Assembly (NCBI GenBank): GCA_965243095.1
Contig: OZ251530.1
Location: 3,038,001-3,102,000, forward strand
DNA from: VXYL01 sp965243095
Lineage (GTDB): Bacteria > Pseudomonadota > Gammaproteobacteria > Pseudomonadales > Azotimanducaceae
Reading direction: 5' to 3'
DNA: 64,000 bases
Positions within the stretch are counted from its first letter, which is position 1. Each line of letters opens with the position of its first letter. Below are positions 17,415-26,526 of the stretch, one piece after another. Made by a program: the position numbers and the translations under genes. Below the pieces are notes generated by a model. The model was not told where the DNA came from and made no database searches. It saw only the letters and a program-made list of their open reading frames with translations.

Positions 17415-18550
17415 AGCCGTCGCAGGTAGAAGGCCAACACCGGATCGACCAAGCGCCAGTGGCCATCGCTGTCGCGGCGGATGAGGTCTTCCCGGTCCAA
17501 CACTTCCTTGGCGCGGTTGCCGGTGGACGTGGCCAAGCGAATGGGCGCGAGGAACTCGTGCGACATCGGATGTTCCACGCCGTCATCCGCTTTGGCGATT
17601 GCCCGCAGCAAGGCCCGTTGACTGGCCGCGAGCCCCACCACGCGCGCCGCGGCGACCGGCTTGTCCTCCATGGCGATGCGCTCCCAAACCGTGTCCACGG
17701 CTGCGCTGGTTGGCGGCGCCGACGCGCTCCACAGGCGCGAACAGAGCGCGTTGACGTAGTAGGGGTGGCGGGCGGTGACCGCGAGGATGCGCTCGATGGC
17801 GGCGTCGGCGAGGTCGTCGTCCCAGCGCCGGGTGGCCGCTTCCCGCATGAAGTCCCGGTAGTCCGCGGCGGCGATGCGCCCCAAGGTCATCTTGCGGCAC
17901 AACCGGAAGAGTGGCCGATCCTCCTGCTCGAACAGCGGCGCCAGCAGATGCCGCTGGCTGCCGGCGAATATGCAGGTGACGTTGCGGAAACGCTCCACCG
18001 CATGGCGTATCGCGCCTTCCAAAGCCGCGCCGCCTTGTATAGCGCCAAGTTGCTGAAACTCGTCCAACACGAGGACCGCGCGCCGCTCATGCGCCGCGGC
18101 GGCGCGATCCAGCCCTTGCAGCGCTTCCACGACGCCTTGCGCGGCTTGCCCGGGTGACCGGAGTTTCATCGACACCCCCAGCGCGCCGACCGAGAACTCC
18201 GGTTGCAACGCGCCAAACGCTTCGCCGGGCCGTTGCGTCGCCGAGCGTCCGCGCGTGGCCATCAGCGCGCCCAAGCGCTCGACCGCGGCGAACAAGCGCG
18301 TCTCGAAGTCATGCGCGTCATGGGCCACCAAGAGGTCGATGGTGGCCACTGCGACATTGCGGTCCCCACCCTGCAAATCCGCGGCGACCTGTTCCACGAG
18401 ACTGGTCTTGCCCATGCGGCGACGCCCCCACAGCCAAGTGTGGCGAACATCGAGCATGTTGCGCACCAGCTCGGCGCGTTCGGCCTTGCGGTCGCAATGC
18501 GCCGCGCCGGTGGCGACGCCGAGGGGGAAGAAGTCCGGTCGATCAGGCAT
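17411..18550 (-). CDS. AAA/STAND-type ATP-binding protein
   Basis: 379 residues. Walker A is G42-RRRM-GKT49, and Walker B is AVLVLDEFQQL near residue 155. A sensor-like stretch CIFAGSQRHLL is followed by a winged-helix C-terminus ending in LVDPVLAFYLRRL, as in archaeal-type ATPases of the MNS/STAND group. The middle segment shows ATRRWDDDLADAAIERI and HPYYVNALCSRLW, both characteristic of that group. Members are often linked to mobile elements or defence, but no partner nuclease is adjacent. The ATG at 18550 is chosen because family similarity begins there; the frame extends 14 codons upstream. The upstream leader contains 15-bp tandem repeats. Confidence 0.75.
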   Translation of the reverse strand: MPDRPDFFPLGVATGAAHCDRKAERAELVRNMLDVRHTWLWGRRRMGKTSLVEQVAADLQGGDRNVAVATIDLLVAHDAHDFETRLFAAVERLGALMATRGRSATQRPGEAFGALQPEFSVGALGVSMKLRSPGQAAQGVVEALQGLDRAAAAHERRAVLVLDEFQQLGAIQGGAALEGAIRHAVERFRNVTCIFAGSQRHLLAPLFEQEDRPLFRLCRKMTLGRIAAADYRDFMREAATRRWDDDLADAAIERILAVTARHPYYVNALCSRLWSASAPPTSAAVDTVWERIAMEDKPVAAARVVGLAASQRALLRAIAKADDGVEHPMSHEFLAPIRLATSTGNRAKEVLDREDLIRRDSDGHWRLVDPVLAFYLRRL

Positions 18551-18619
18551 GGTGGGCGAGGTTACCCCAATTCCGAGACAAATGGAACGCAATTATAGGC
18601 TACATAACTTGTAGCTACC

Positions 18620-18679
18620 TATACATGCGTTTCCTACATGCGAGTTCCCTATACATGCATTCCCTATAAATACGTTCCC
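18620..18679. repeat. Four imperfect 15-bp tandem repeats
   Basis: Units on the + strand are TATACATGCGTTTCC, TACATGCGAGTTCCC, TATACATGCATTCCC and TATAAATACGTTCCC. A fifth degenerate copy precedes them (18605-18619), and a partial TATAATTAGGG follows. The block is AT-rich in a GC-rich surround and lies between the histidine kinase stop and the ATPase start, 70-130 bp before the latter. Because the period is 15, one minus frame reads as a GN-x-x-I pentapeptide repeat, but no ribosome site or complete gene supports it. Confidence 0.75.
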
Positions 18680-18696
18680 TATAATTAGGGAAAATG

Positions 18697-20979
18697 CTAC
18701 ACAGTGGCGGTTTCCGCCGCGCCGTTGCTTGCGCGCGCGATGTCTGCCCGGACATCCGGCCGTTGGCCGGCTCCAGTCAACGGCAAACGGACGGTCACCG
18801 CCACCCCCGACCCATCGACCAGATTCACCGCATGCGCCGAGCCGCCGTGTTGCTCGGCGATCACCCGCACCACATACAGCCCCAAGCCGAAATGCGACTT
18901 GCTCTCGTGCGCGCGCCGCGAAACCAGCGACTCGAACAAGGCGCCCGGCTCGGCGGCGAGGGCGGGGCCGCGATTGGCCACCGTCACCGTCCAATGGTCG
19001 CGGCGCACGTTGAAGACCACCGTGATCGGACTGCCGGCGCGGTGGAAGTCCACGGCGTTGTCGATGAGCTTGTCGAGCAACTGCTCGATGCGGTAGTCGG
19101 CGACTTCGGCGTACACCGGGCCGGGCGTGCTGTGGAAGACGAAGCGCTGCCCGCCGTGCGTGGTGCGGGTGTTGTTCACATAGCTCTCCACCAGCCCTTG
19201 CACGTCGATGATCTCCAGTTCCTCGGCCGTCAGCGAATCCTCCAGATTGGCCGCGTCCGTGAGGTTCTGCACGATGGCGCCGATGCGCAGCACCGCCCGT
19301 TCGGCGCTCTCCAGATACTTGCTTCCGGCGTGCGCCACAGGTTCTTGGGCAAGGTGCTCCAACGACGTGGTGAGCGTGTTCAGCGGATTGTGAATCTCGT
19401 GGCGGAGCGTGCGCGGCATGGTGCGCACGAAGGCATGGTGGCGATCCAGCCGCGACAGCATGGCGGTTATGCTGCGCGAGAGGTCGCCGATCTCGTCGGC
19501 GGCGTCCACGCCGGCGTCCAGCGCCGTGGCGCGCAACCGGCCGTGCTCGTCGATGGCCGCGGCGGCGGCGCGGCGCAATCGGCGAATGCGCCACGTCAAG
19601 CGGCCGGCGAAGGCGATCAGGAAGAGCGGCACCACGAGCACGGTCGCCAGCGACGCCAGCGCGATCTGATCCATGGCCTCGCGCTTGAAGGCGAGGATGT
19701 CGTTGATGTTCTGCTCCACGGTGATCATGCCGATAACGGCGTCTCGTTCGGAGCGGATGGGATGGCCGGCCAAGATGGTGCGCACACCTTCGGCGCGTCG
19801 GGGCAGGGCGCTGGCCGTTCCTGCCAGCGCCGACGCCATCACCTGGTCCGCCACGCTTTGTGCATCCTCCGCATCCACCGCGGGCGGCGCTTCGCCATCG
19901 TTGCCGGCGAACCAACCCCACGCCGCGTCGTTGACCGTGGCCAGGAAAGCGGCCAACTCCGTGGGCCAACCCAGCAGGCGGTATTGCCACGACGGCAGGC
20001 GCGGCTGTTCCGTTCGATAGCTGCCGACCTTGGCGCGCAGCCGCAGTTCGGCGTCCAGCACGTGTACTTCCATGTCCGAGCGGCCGAGGCTTTCCAGCAT
20101 CGTGGAAAGCTCCGGCGAGCGAAACGCCAGCAGCTGGCTCTCGGCGTAGGTCTGCGTGGTGGCGCGAATGGCGCGCGTGTCCGCGTCGTCCACGTCCACG
20201 AAGGCGAGGCCGAAGTAGCGGCGCGAGCCGAGCAGAGCGAAGGGCAGCCGCAACTCCACCTGATAGCCGGCGGGGGTCTCGCGCACGAATCCGCGCACGA
20301 CGCTCTCCGGCGGGCCGATTTGCGCGAACCGCCAGTCGCTGTCCATGCGGTACGCGGTGGTGTCGCCGGTGGGGGCGAGGGTCACCGCGATGCGACCGTC
20401 CTCGCCGTCCGGCTGCAGAAACCCGATGCGCACTTGGTCGGCGTTGTCGAGCCGCAGCACCGCCGGGTCGCGGTACACGCGGGCGTCGTCGACGATCTCC
20501 AAGTAGGCGTAGAGCATCCCCGGCCGCGTGCCGAGGCGGAGCGTGAACGAACCATCCTCGCCTTCCTCGCCAAACCGCACCGGCGCCGCCGCTTGACTGC
20601 CCCAGTCGTCGATCGCCCCGTCGAGGCGGGGTTGTTTGGGGATGTGGCGCGCCTCCAAGGTCTCGTATTCGCCCAGATTCACCGGCAGGTCGGCGAACAA
20701 GTCGTCGCGGCCGTTGAAGGAGACCGCGATGCCCTCGGCGATGCGGCGTTGCTGCTCGGATTGCCACTGCACCGACCAGCGCTCCATCTGCGCGAGCAGC
20801 ACCGAGGAGAGAACGGGCACCACCACCAGGGCCAGCGGGAAGCCCAGCAGCGCCAACTTCGTGCCGAGCCGCGGGCCGCGCCGCCCGGTGCCGCCCGGAT
20901 TCCTAACCGGCGCGGCCTTGCGCCGGGACGCCGGTTCGCGCAGCGCCGCCGGAGAGCGACGGGTTGGCGACTCATTCAT
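18697..20979 (-). CDS. Sensor histidine kinase, dedicated-sortase-system (PdsS-like) type
   Basis: 760 residues: Arg-rich cytoplasmic N-terminus, TM1 (about 41-64), a large periplasmic region, TM2 (439-460), a HAMP-like segment (460-515), HisKA with H527 in LRHEIHNPL, and an HATPase ending near 730. The ATPase N-box is DKLIDNAVDFH and the G-box is SHFGLGLYVVR. The periplasmic part (105-265) resembles the CBM9-like domain (PRLDGAIDDWG, LYAYLEIVDDARVY). That arrangement recalls the kinase of the proteobacterial dedicated sortase system; this link is from memory and inferential. The response regulator ends 30 nt upstream on the same strand. No sortase or target gene is in the window. Confidence 0.8.
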   Translation of the reverse strand: MNESPTRRSPAALREPASRRKAAPVRNPGGTGRRGPRLGTKLALLGFPLALVVVPVLSSVLLAQMERWSVQWQSEQQRRIAEGIAVSFNGRDDLFADLPVNLGEYETLEARHIPKQPRLDGAIDDWGSQAAAPVRFGEEGEDGSFTLRLGTRPGMLYAYLEIVDDARVYRDPAVLRLDNADQVRIGFLQPDGEDGRIAVTLAPTGDTTAYRMDSDWRFAQIGPPESVVRGFVRETPAGYQVELRLPFALLGSRRYFGLAFVDVDDADTRAIRATTQTYAESQLLAFRSPELSTMLESLGRSDMEVHVLDAELRLRAKVGSYRTEQPRLPSWQYRLLGWPTELAAFLATVNDAAWGWFAGNDGEAPPAVDAEDAQSVADQVMASALAGTASALPRRAEGVRTILAGHPIRSERDAVIGMITVEQNINDILAFKREAMDQIALASLATVLVVPLFLIAFAGRLTWRIRRLRRAAAAAIDEHGRLRATALDAGVDAADEIGDLSRSITAMLSRLDRHHAFVRTMPRTLRHEIHNPLNTLTTSLEHLAQEPVAHAGSKYLESAERAVLRIGAIVQNLTDAANLEDSLTAEELEIIDVQGLVESYVNNTRTTHGGQRFVFHSTPGPVYAEVADYRIEQLLDKLIDNAVDFHRAGSPITVVFNVRRDHWTVTVANRGPALAAEPGALFESLVSRRAHESKSHFGLGLYVVRVIAEQHGGSAHAVNLVDGSGVAVTVRLPLTGAGQRPDVRADIARASNGAAETATV

Positions 20980-21009
20980 CTGTGCGCGGATCAGTGCCGC
21001 TTGAGGAAT

Positions 21010-21702
21010 CTAGTCCGTCCAGCGGTAGCCGAAGCCGTACTCGCTCTTGATGCAGGCGAACGCGGGATCCACTTGTTCGAACTTCTTGCGGATGTTGCGC
21101 ATGTGGGTGTTGATGGTGTTGTTGGTGACCAGCGATTGCAACGTGGCGTTCATCAGCGACTTGTAGCTCACCGCGTGGCCCGGCGCCCGCAGCAGTTTCT
21201 CCAGCATGCGGAACTCGGTGCCGGAGAGGTCGATGCGTTTGCCGCCCCAAGACACCAGCAGCGCCTCCTTGTCGAGCATGAGCTCGCCGTACTGCTTGGC
21301 GCTGGCGCTTTGCTCCACGCTCATGCGCACCTCGTTGATGCGCAGCAGCGACGCGATGCGTTCGGCGAGGTAGTCCAGCGAAATCGGTTTGGATTGATAG
21401 TCCCACGCGCCGAGGCGCAGCCCGGAGATGCGGTCCACCTCCTTGATGCGCTCGGTGAGAAAGATGATCGGCAGCGTCGGCTGGCGCCCCAGCAAGTGGC
21501 GGCACAGGTCGAAACCGGCGTCCACCTCTTCGCCGAGCACGATGTCCAGCACCGCGAGGTCCGGCAGCTCTTTCTCAAAGCCCTCCATGGCCTCTTGGCG
21601 GCTGGCGTACGCGGTGACGCGGTAGCCCTTGCCAAGGATGGCCTCCTCGTAGTTGGAGCGCTGATCCGGCTCGTCTTCGACGATGGCGATGAGTTTCGGC
21701 AT
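21010..21702 (-). CDS. OmpR-type response regulator (PdsR-like)
   Basis: 230 residues. The receiver domain (1-125) has the acidic pocket E9-D10, phospho-acceptor D53 in AVLDIVLG, the Thr of IIFLTERI, and a Lys in QSKPISL. A winged-helix DNA-binding domain (about 135-230) carries DLSGTEFRMLEKLLRAPG and ends GYGFGYRW, as OmpR/PhoB family members do. It is first in a two-gene leftward unit with the sensor kinase. The start is set at ATG 21702, where the receiver fold begins; in-frame ATGs at 21711 and 21723 are possible, and no clear ribosome site decides between them. Confidence 0.85.
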   Translation of the reverse strand: MPKLIAIVEDEPDQRSNYEEAILGKGYRVTAYASRQEAMEGFEKELPDLAVLDIVLGEEVDAGFDLCRHLLGRQPTLPIIFLTERIKEVDRISGLRLGAWDYQSKPISLDYLAERIASLLRINEVRMSVEQSASAKQYGELMLDKEALLVSWGGKRIDLSGTEFRMLEKLLRAPGHAVSYKSLMNATLQSLVTNNTINTHMRNIRKKFEQVDPAFACIKSEYGFGYRWTD

Positions 21703-21738
21703 GGCGGCCATTGTAAACCGCATCCGGCGGGATAGCCC

Positions 21739-24700
21739 TCAGTGGAAGTTCCGCGATCGGAACGCCCGCATAGTCGATGCCGTGTCGTCAGCGCTCTCGG
21801 TGGTCAGCGCCGCCAGCTTGTGGCTGAGGTCGCGCGCTTCGCCGGCCACCACGTGGACGACCAGGCCCTCGCGCTGCACCACGCCTTTCACCAGGAGCAG
21901 GCGGCTTTGCAGCAGGGCGGCGCGGAAGCGCGTCAGCACGCGGTTCCACACCACGATGTTGCTGTTGCCGGTTTCGTCCTCCAAGGTCAGGAACACCACG
22001 CCGGTGGCGGAACCGGGGCGCTGGCGGCAGGTGACCAGCCCGGCCACTTGCGCGAACTGCTCGTTGCGGCAGCGTTGCAGCGCCTCGGCCGTGCGGCAGC
22101 GGGCGAATTCCGGCTCGCCGCGCAGCAGCGCCAGCGGATGCGGGCCCAAGGTGAGGCCGAGGTAGCGGTAGTCCGCCGCCAGGTCCTGGCCGACGCTGGG
22201 CGCGGCCAAGGCGACGTCCGTGCGGTAGCGCCGGCGCGTGGCGGTAGCCCGCCAGATGGCCGCCGGCCGATCGACGCCGGCGGCGTCCCAATGCGCTTGG
22301 TGGCGGTGGCCGGAGAGGCTGGCCAGTGCGCCGGCGCGGGCGAGGAAGGTGATCTCGCGGTCCTCAAGCGCGGCGCGGGCGCTCAGATCGTCGATGTCGC
22401 GGAAGGGCTGCGCGCTTTCGATGCGCCGCGCCGCCTCTTCGCCGAGGCCCTTCACCTGCCGCAGCCCTAGACGCAAGGCCACCACCTCGTCCGCTTCCGC
22501 CTCACGGCCATCTTCCACAGCATGTTCCAGTCGATAATCCCAGCCGCTCGCCTGCACGTCCGCCGGGCGGCATTCCACATCATGCGCGTCGGCGTCGCGC
22601 AGCAGTTGCGCCGGGCTGTAGAAGCCCATCGGCAGGCTGTTCAGGATGCCGCAGTAGAACGCCGCCGGATGGTGCCGCTTCAGCCACGCGGAGACGTACA
22701 CCAGCAGGGCGAAGCTGGCGGCGTGGGATTCCGGAAAGCCGTATTCTCCAAAGCCCTTGATCTGCGCGAACACCCGCTCGGCGAAGTCGCGGTCGTGGCC
22801 GCGCGCCAGCATCCCGTCGACGAGCTTCTGCTCGAAGGGTTCGAGGCCGCCGCGCCGCTTCCACGCCGCCATGGCGCGGCGCAAGCCGTCCGCCTCGCCG
22901 GCGGAGAACCCCGCCGCCACCATGGCGAGCTCGATCACCTGCTCTTGGAAGATGGGAATGCCCAGGGTGCGTTCGAGCACCGCCCGCACAGCGTCGTTGG
23001 GGTAGGCGACCGGCTCCTCGCCGCTGCGCCGGCGCAGATACGGATGCACCATGTTGCCCTGAATCGGCCCGGGGCGCACGATGGCGACCTCGATCACCAG
23101 GTCGTAGAAGCACGCCGGCTTCAGGCGCGGCAGCATGGACATCTGCGCCCGCGACTCCACTTGGAACACGCCCACGCTGTCGGCGCGTTGCAGCATGGCG
23201 TAGGTTTCGGGGTCTTCCGGCGGGATGTCCGCCACGCTCGCCACCCGGCGCCGCGTAGCCGTTTCGCCCACCAGCGCGAGCGTCTTGCGGATGGCCGTCA
23301 ACATGCCGAGGCCGAGCACGTCCACCTTGAGCAGGCCGAGGGCTTCGAGGTCGTACTTGTCCCATTGGATGACGGTGCGCTCGGCCATGGCGGCGTTCTC
23401 CACCGGCACCAGCTCGGCGAGCGGCCCGGCCGAGATGACGAAGCCGCCGACGTGCTGGGAGAGGTGGCGCGGAAAGCCGAGGATCTCCTTCACCAGATGC
23501 AGAAACTGCTTGGCGACGCGGCTGCCCGGGTCGAGGCCGGCGGCGCGGAAGCGCTCGATCATCTCGGCGCGGTCGTCCCACCAAGCCACGGACTTCGCCA
23601 GCAGGTCCACGAAGTCCGCGGACAAATCCAGCGCCTTGCCGACATCGCGGATGGCGCTGCGCGGCCGGTAGGTGATGACGGTGGCCGCCAGCGCGGCGCG
23701 GCTTCGCCCGTAGCGCGCGTAGATGTACTGGATCACTTCCTCGCGCCGCTCGTGCTCGAAGTCCACGTCGATGTCCGGCGGCTCGTTCCGCTCCTTGGAG
23801 ACGAAGCGCTCGAACAACACGTGCTGGCGCGCCGGATCCACCTCGGTGATGCCGAGGCAATAGCACACCGCCGAGTTGGCGGACGAACCCCGCCCTTGGC
23901 AGAGAATCCCCCGGCCGCGGGCGAAGCGCACGATGTCATGCACGGTGAGGAAGAAGTACTCGTAGCCGAGCTCGGCGATGAGCGCCAGCTCCTTGGCGAC
24001 GAGCGCCGCCACGTCCGCCGGCACGCCCTGCGGCCAGCGCGCCTTCGCCCCGGCTTCGGCGAGCCGGCGCAGATGCGCGGCCGGCGTCGTCCGCATGGGC
24101 ACCAGTTCGCGGGGGTATTCGTAGCGCAGTTCGGCGAGCGAAAACGCGCAGCGCTCGGCCACCCGCAGCGTCTCCTCAAGCATCTCGCGGGGGTAGCGCC
24201 CGGCCAGCTTCGACAGCGGCTGCAGACAGCGTTCGCGGTTCTGGTCGAGGCGCGTGCCGGCGGCGTACACCGGCGTCTTCAGGCGGATGGCGGTGAGCAC
24301 GTCGCGCAGCGGCCCCCGCTCCGGCGCGTGCATGGCGGCGCCATTGCTGGCGACGATGGGCAGGTCGAGCCGCGAGGACAGAGTGAGCGCGTGGGCGGTC
24401 TTGTCCAAATCGTCGCTGGCCAAGAAGAGCTCCAGCGCGATCCACACGTTCGGCAGCAGCCGCTTGATCTCCCCGCCAAGCGCGATCTTCCCGCCGATGG
24501 GCGCGCTCGCGTCTGGAATCCACAGCGCCAGGCAGTCCGCGCAGCCGCGCAAGTCCGCCAAGGCCAGCGCGTACTCGCCCTTCGGCGCGCGCCGCCGCCC
24601 GCGGCTGATGAGCGCCGAAAGCTGCCCGTAGGCGCGGCGCGTGGGCGCCAGCAGCACCAGATGCGCCGTGCCCGCGTCCGCCCCGGCGCCGGCGGCAATG

Positions 24701-25008
24701 TGGAACTCGGCGCCCACGATGAGCGCGATGCCGTGCTCCAGCGCCGCGAAGTGCGCCTTCACCATCCCGGCCACCGAGCACTCGTCCGTGATGGCGATAG
24801 CCCGATAGCCCAGCGCCGCGGCCGCCCGCACCATCTCCTCGGGATGGGAAGCGCCCCGCAGAAAGGAGAAGTTGGAGATGGCGTGCAGCTCGGCAAACGC
24901 GGGCTGCTGTGCAGCCGCGGGCCGCGTAGCGGCCCGTTGGCAGTTCGCTGCGCGAACTGCTGCGGGCGCCGCGTGAGCCGCCAGCGTGGTGGTGGTGATG
25001 GATGCCAT
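21739..25008 (-). CDS. dnaE2: Error-prone DNA polymerase III alpha subunit DnaE2
   Basis: 1089-residue C-family DNA polymerase of the DnaE2 (ImuC) type, the catalytic subunit of the SOS mutasome that copies damaged templates with ImuA and ImuB. The PHP domain (about 38-250) opens FAELHAISNFSFLRGASHPEE. The polymerase core shows GRGSSANSAVCY (about 370) and the catalytic aspartates in PDIDVDF (about 410). Fingers, helix-hairpin-helix and OB-fold regions follow (VFLTLEDETGN near the end). The length is normal for DnaE2, which lacks the long tau-binding tail of DnaE1. The ATG at 25008 begins an Ala/Thr-rich leader of about 35 residues. The gene lies 69 nt downstream of imuB, with a LexA-like box in the gap. 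Confidence 0.93.
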   Translation of the reverse strand: MASITTTTLAAHAAPAAVRAANCQRAATRPAAAQQPAFAELHAISNFSFLRGASHPEEMVRAAAALGYRAIAITDECSVAGMVKAHFAALEHGIALIVGAEFHIAAGAGADAGTAHLVLLAPTRRAYGQLSALISRGRRRAPKGEYALALADLRGCADCLALWIPDASAPIGGKIALGGEIKRLLPNVWIALELFLASDDLDKTAHALTLSSRLDLPIVASNGAAMHAPERGPLRDVLTAIRLKTPVYAAGTRLDQNRERCLQPLSKLAGRYPREMLEETLRVAERCAFSLAELRYEYPRELVPMRTTPAAHLRRLAEAGAKARWPQGVPADVAALVAKELALIAELGYEYFFLTVHDIVRFARGRGILCQGRGSSANSAVCYCLGITEVDPARQHVLFERFVSKERNEPPDIDVDFEHERREEVIQYIYARYGRSRAALAATVITYRPRSAIRDVGKALDLSADFVDLLAKSVAWWDDRAEMIERFRAAGLDPGSRVAKQFLHLVKEILGFPRHLSQHVGGFVISAGPLAELVPVENAAMAERTVIQWDKYDLEALGLLKVDVLGLGMLTAIRKTLALVGETATRRRVASVADIPPEDPETYAMLQRADSVGVFQVESRAQMSMLPRLKPACFYDLVIEVAIVRPGPIQGNMVHPYLRRRSGEEPVAYPNDAVRAVLERTLGIPIFQEQVIELAMVAAGFSAGEADGLRRAMAAWKRRGGLEPFEQKLVDGMLARGHDRDFAERVFAQIKGFGEYGFPESHAASFALLVYVSAWLKRHHPAAFYCGILNSLPMGFYSPAQLLRDADAHDVECRPADVQASGWDYRLEHAVEDGREAEADEVVALRLGLRQVKGLGEEAARRIESAQPFRDIDDLSARAALEDREITFLARAGALASLSGHRHQAHWDAAGVDRPAAIWRATATRRRYRTDVALAAPSVGQDLAADYRYLGLTLGPHPLALLRGEPEFARCRTAEALQRCRNEQFAQVAGLVTCRQRPGSATGVVFLTLEDETGNSNIVVWNRVLTRFRAALLQSRLLLVKGVVQREGLVVHVVAGEARDLSHKLAALTTESADDTASTMRAFRSRNFH

Positions 25009-25040
25009 GCGCCATCTGTCCGCACAGGGATGGGCGATGT

Positions 25041-25060
25041 TACTATTTATTTATACAGTA
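25041..25060. promoter_or_regulatory. LexA-box candidate upstream of dnaE2
   Basis: TACTATTTATTTATACAGTA matches the gammaproteobacterial SOS consensus (TACTGTATATATATACAGTA) at most positions. The left half-site is CTA instead of CTG. It lies 33 bp before the dnaE2 start, in the imuB-dnaE2 gap, and would allow separate damage induction of dnaE2. Binding is predicted, not shown. Confidence 0.65.
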
Positions 25061-25077
25061 TCAAGGCACGTGCGTCT

Positions 25078-26526
25078 TCAGGAAAAATAGCCGTGCAGAA
25101 ACCAGCGGTCGTGGCGGTCGCGGTATAGCCAGCAGCGGCTGCCGGAGAGGGCGGTGGCGATGAAGTAGTCGCGGGCTTGGGCGGCGTCCCACCAGCCGGT
25201 TTCGATGCGCTCCGGGCCGCTTTCGATGATGAAGCCCCGCGCCGCCACCGGCTTCGGCGGGTCGAGCAGCCATAGCGGGCGGGCGCCGGGCTTTGTCGTG
25301 CTGGGCGTGGCGGCGCGTGTGCTGGTGGCCACCGGCGTTGCGGCCCACGCAGCTTCCGGGCGGTGGTCGTCCACTGCGGCCAAAGCGCGAACGGCCTCGT
25401 CGCCGAGGCGGGCGGCCAGCAAATCCACCAATTCGGCCCGCTTGATCGCGTTGGATGGCGCGCCGCCGCCGTTCGCGTCCAGAAAGTCCGCGCCGGCCGG
25501 CAGGAGGGGCGTTATCAGATCGGTGCGCAGGGAGACGCTCATCACCTCGCTGGGCAGGTCGATGCGTTCCAAGCGCAACCGACTCAGGCGCAGCAGCGCC
25601 GCCGGGTCCGCGCTCGCCTCGGCTAGGCGGATGCGTACGCTAACCGCTTGGCCGGAAAGCGGCTTGAACGTCCACGCCAGCAGATGGGTGCCGAGATTCC
25701 GCACGGCGAGGCGGCGCGTTAGCTGCTCGATCACATTGCGCATGGGCGGCAATAGCGCGTCCTTCTCCTGCACCCCCTCCAGAAGGTGTACATGGAACCG
25801 AAAACGCTCTGGGGGCGCTATCGGCGGGCGCGGGTCGGCTTTGCGCCCGGTGAGGCAGTGCAGGTAGTCGAGCAGCGCTGGCGGAAACCGTTGGCCGAGT
25901 TCCCGCGGCGGCAGATCCAGCAACTGCCCCAAGCGTGTGACGCCCATGTTTTCCAGACGCTCCACCTGCCGTTCCTCCAGATCGGCGCAGGCGACAGGCA
26001 CGTCGCGCAGCGCTTGGCTGGCGGCGATGGGGCAGGGCGCATCCTGCCAAACGGCGCTCCCCGGCCAACGCGCCAACGCCTGCGCGGCCAGCGGCGTGGC
26101 GGCGGCGGCGATGCGCGTCTCGTGCCCAAGCAGGCGGTAGCGGTCGGCCAACGCGCTGATCAGCGCCGCCAAGCCGCCGAACAGCCGCAGGCTGCCGCAC
26201 GCTTCCACCAGCACTTGCGCGGGGGGCGCGAGGCTGACGCGGGAGGAGTAGCGGTAGCCGACCAGCGCGAGCCATTCGAGCCGCTTGCCTTCCGCTTCCG
26301 GGTCGCGGGGGAAGTGCCGCAGCTCCGGCGCGATGCTGTGCGCCGTGGCCAGCGTGGCGCCGGTGTGAATACCCGCCCGTTGCGCCAGCGCATCCGCTTG
26401 CGCCACGCGGTTTTCGTCGATCAGCACCGCGGGCCGGTTGTCGGCGTCCGCCGGCAAGCCGTGTACCTCGAAACCCAGCTGCGGGAAATGCACCGCCAGC
26501 CACAAGGCGTTCGCCGCGCTGCTCAC
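25078..26526 (-). CDS. imuB: ImuB, catalytically inactive Y-family polymerase adaptor
   Basis: 482 residues. The N-terminal Y-polymerase-like fold begins ALWLAVHFPQLGFEV. The acidic residues of true Y-family polymerases (D-x-D in YIDMDAFFA) are absent, as is usual for ImuB, and VEACGSLRLFGG replaces the second acidic motif. Helix-hairpin-helix residues (MGVTRLGQLLDLPP) and a little-finger-like domain follow. The C-terminus has the ImuB signature WWDAAQARDYFIA and WLYRDRHDRWFLHGYF. It links ImuA, DnaE2 and the sliding clamp (family knowledge). It overlaps the imuA stop by 4 nt (26523-26526), indicating coupled translation. Confidence 0.9.
   Translation of the reverse strand: MSSAANALWLAVHFPQLGFEVHGLPADADNRPAVLIDENRVAQADALAQRAGIHTGATLATAHSIAPELRHFPRDPEAEGKRLEWLALVGYRYSSRVSLAPPAQVLVEACGSLRLFGGLAALISALADRYRLLGHETRIAAAATPLAAQALARWPGSAVWQDAPCPIAASQALRDVPVACADLEERQVERLENMGVTRLGQLLDLPPRELGQRFPPALLDYLHCLTGRKADPRPPIAPPERFRFHVHLLEGVQEKDALLPPMRNVIEQLTRRLAVRNLGTHLLAWTFKPLSGQAVSVRIRLAEASADPAALLRLSRLRLERIDLPSEVMSVSLRTDLITPLLPAGADFLDANGGGAPSNAIKRAELVDLLAARLGDEAVRALAAVDDHRPEAAWAATPVATSTRAATPSTTKPGARPLWLLDPPKPVAARGFIIESGPERIETGWWDAAQARDYFIATALSGSRCWLYRDRHDRWFLHGYFS

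Noticed and set aside
18593..18700. Pentapeptide-repeat peptide (GNACI-type) in the tandem repeats
   Set aside because: Only a consequence of a 15-bp period; the frame is a continuation out of phase with the histidine kinase and has no start signal.
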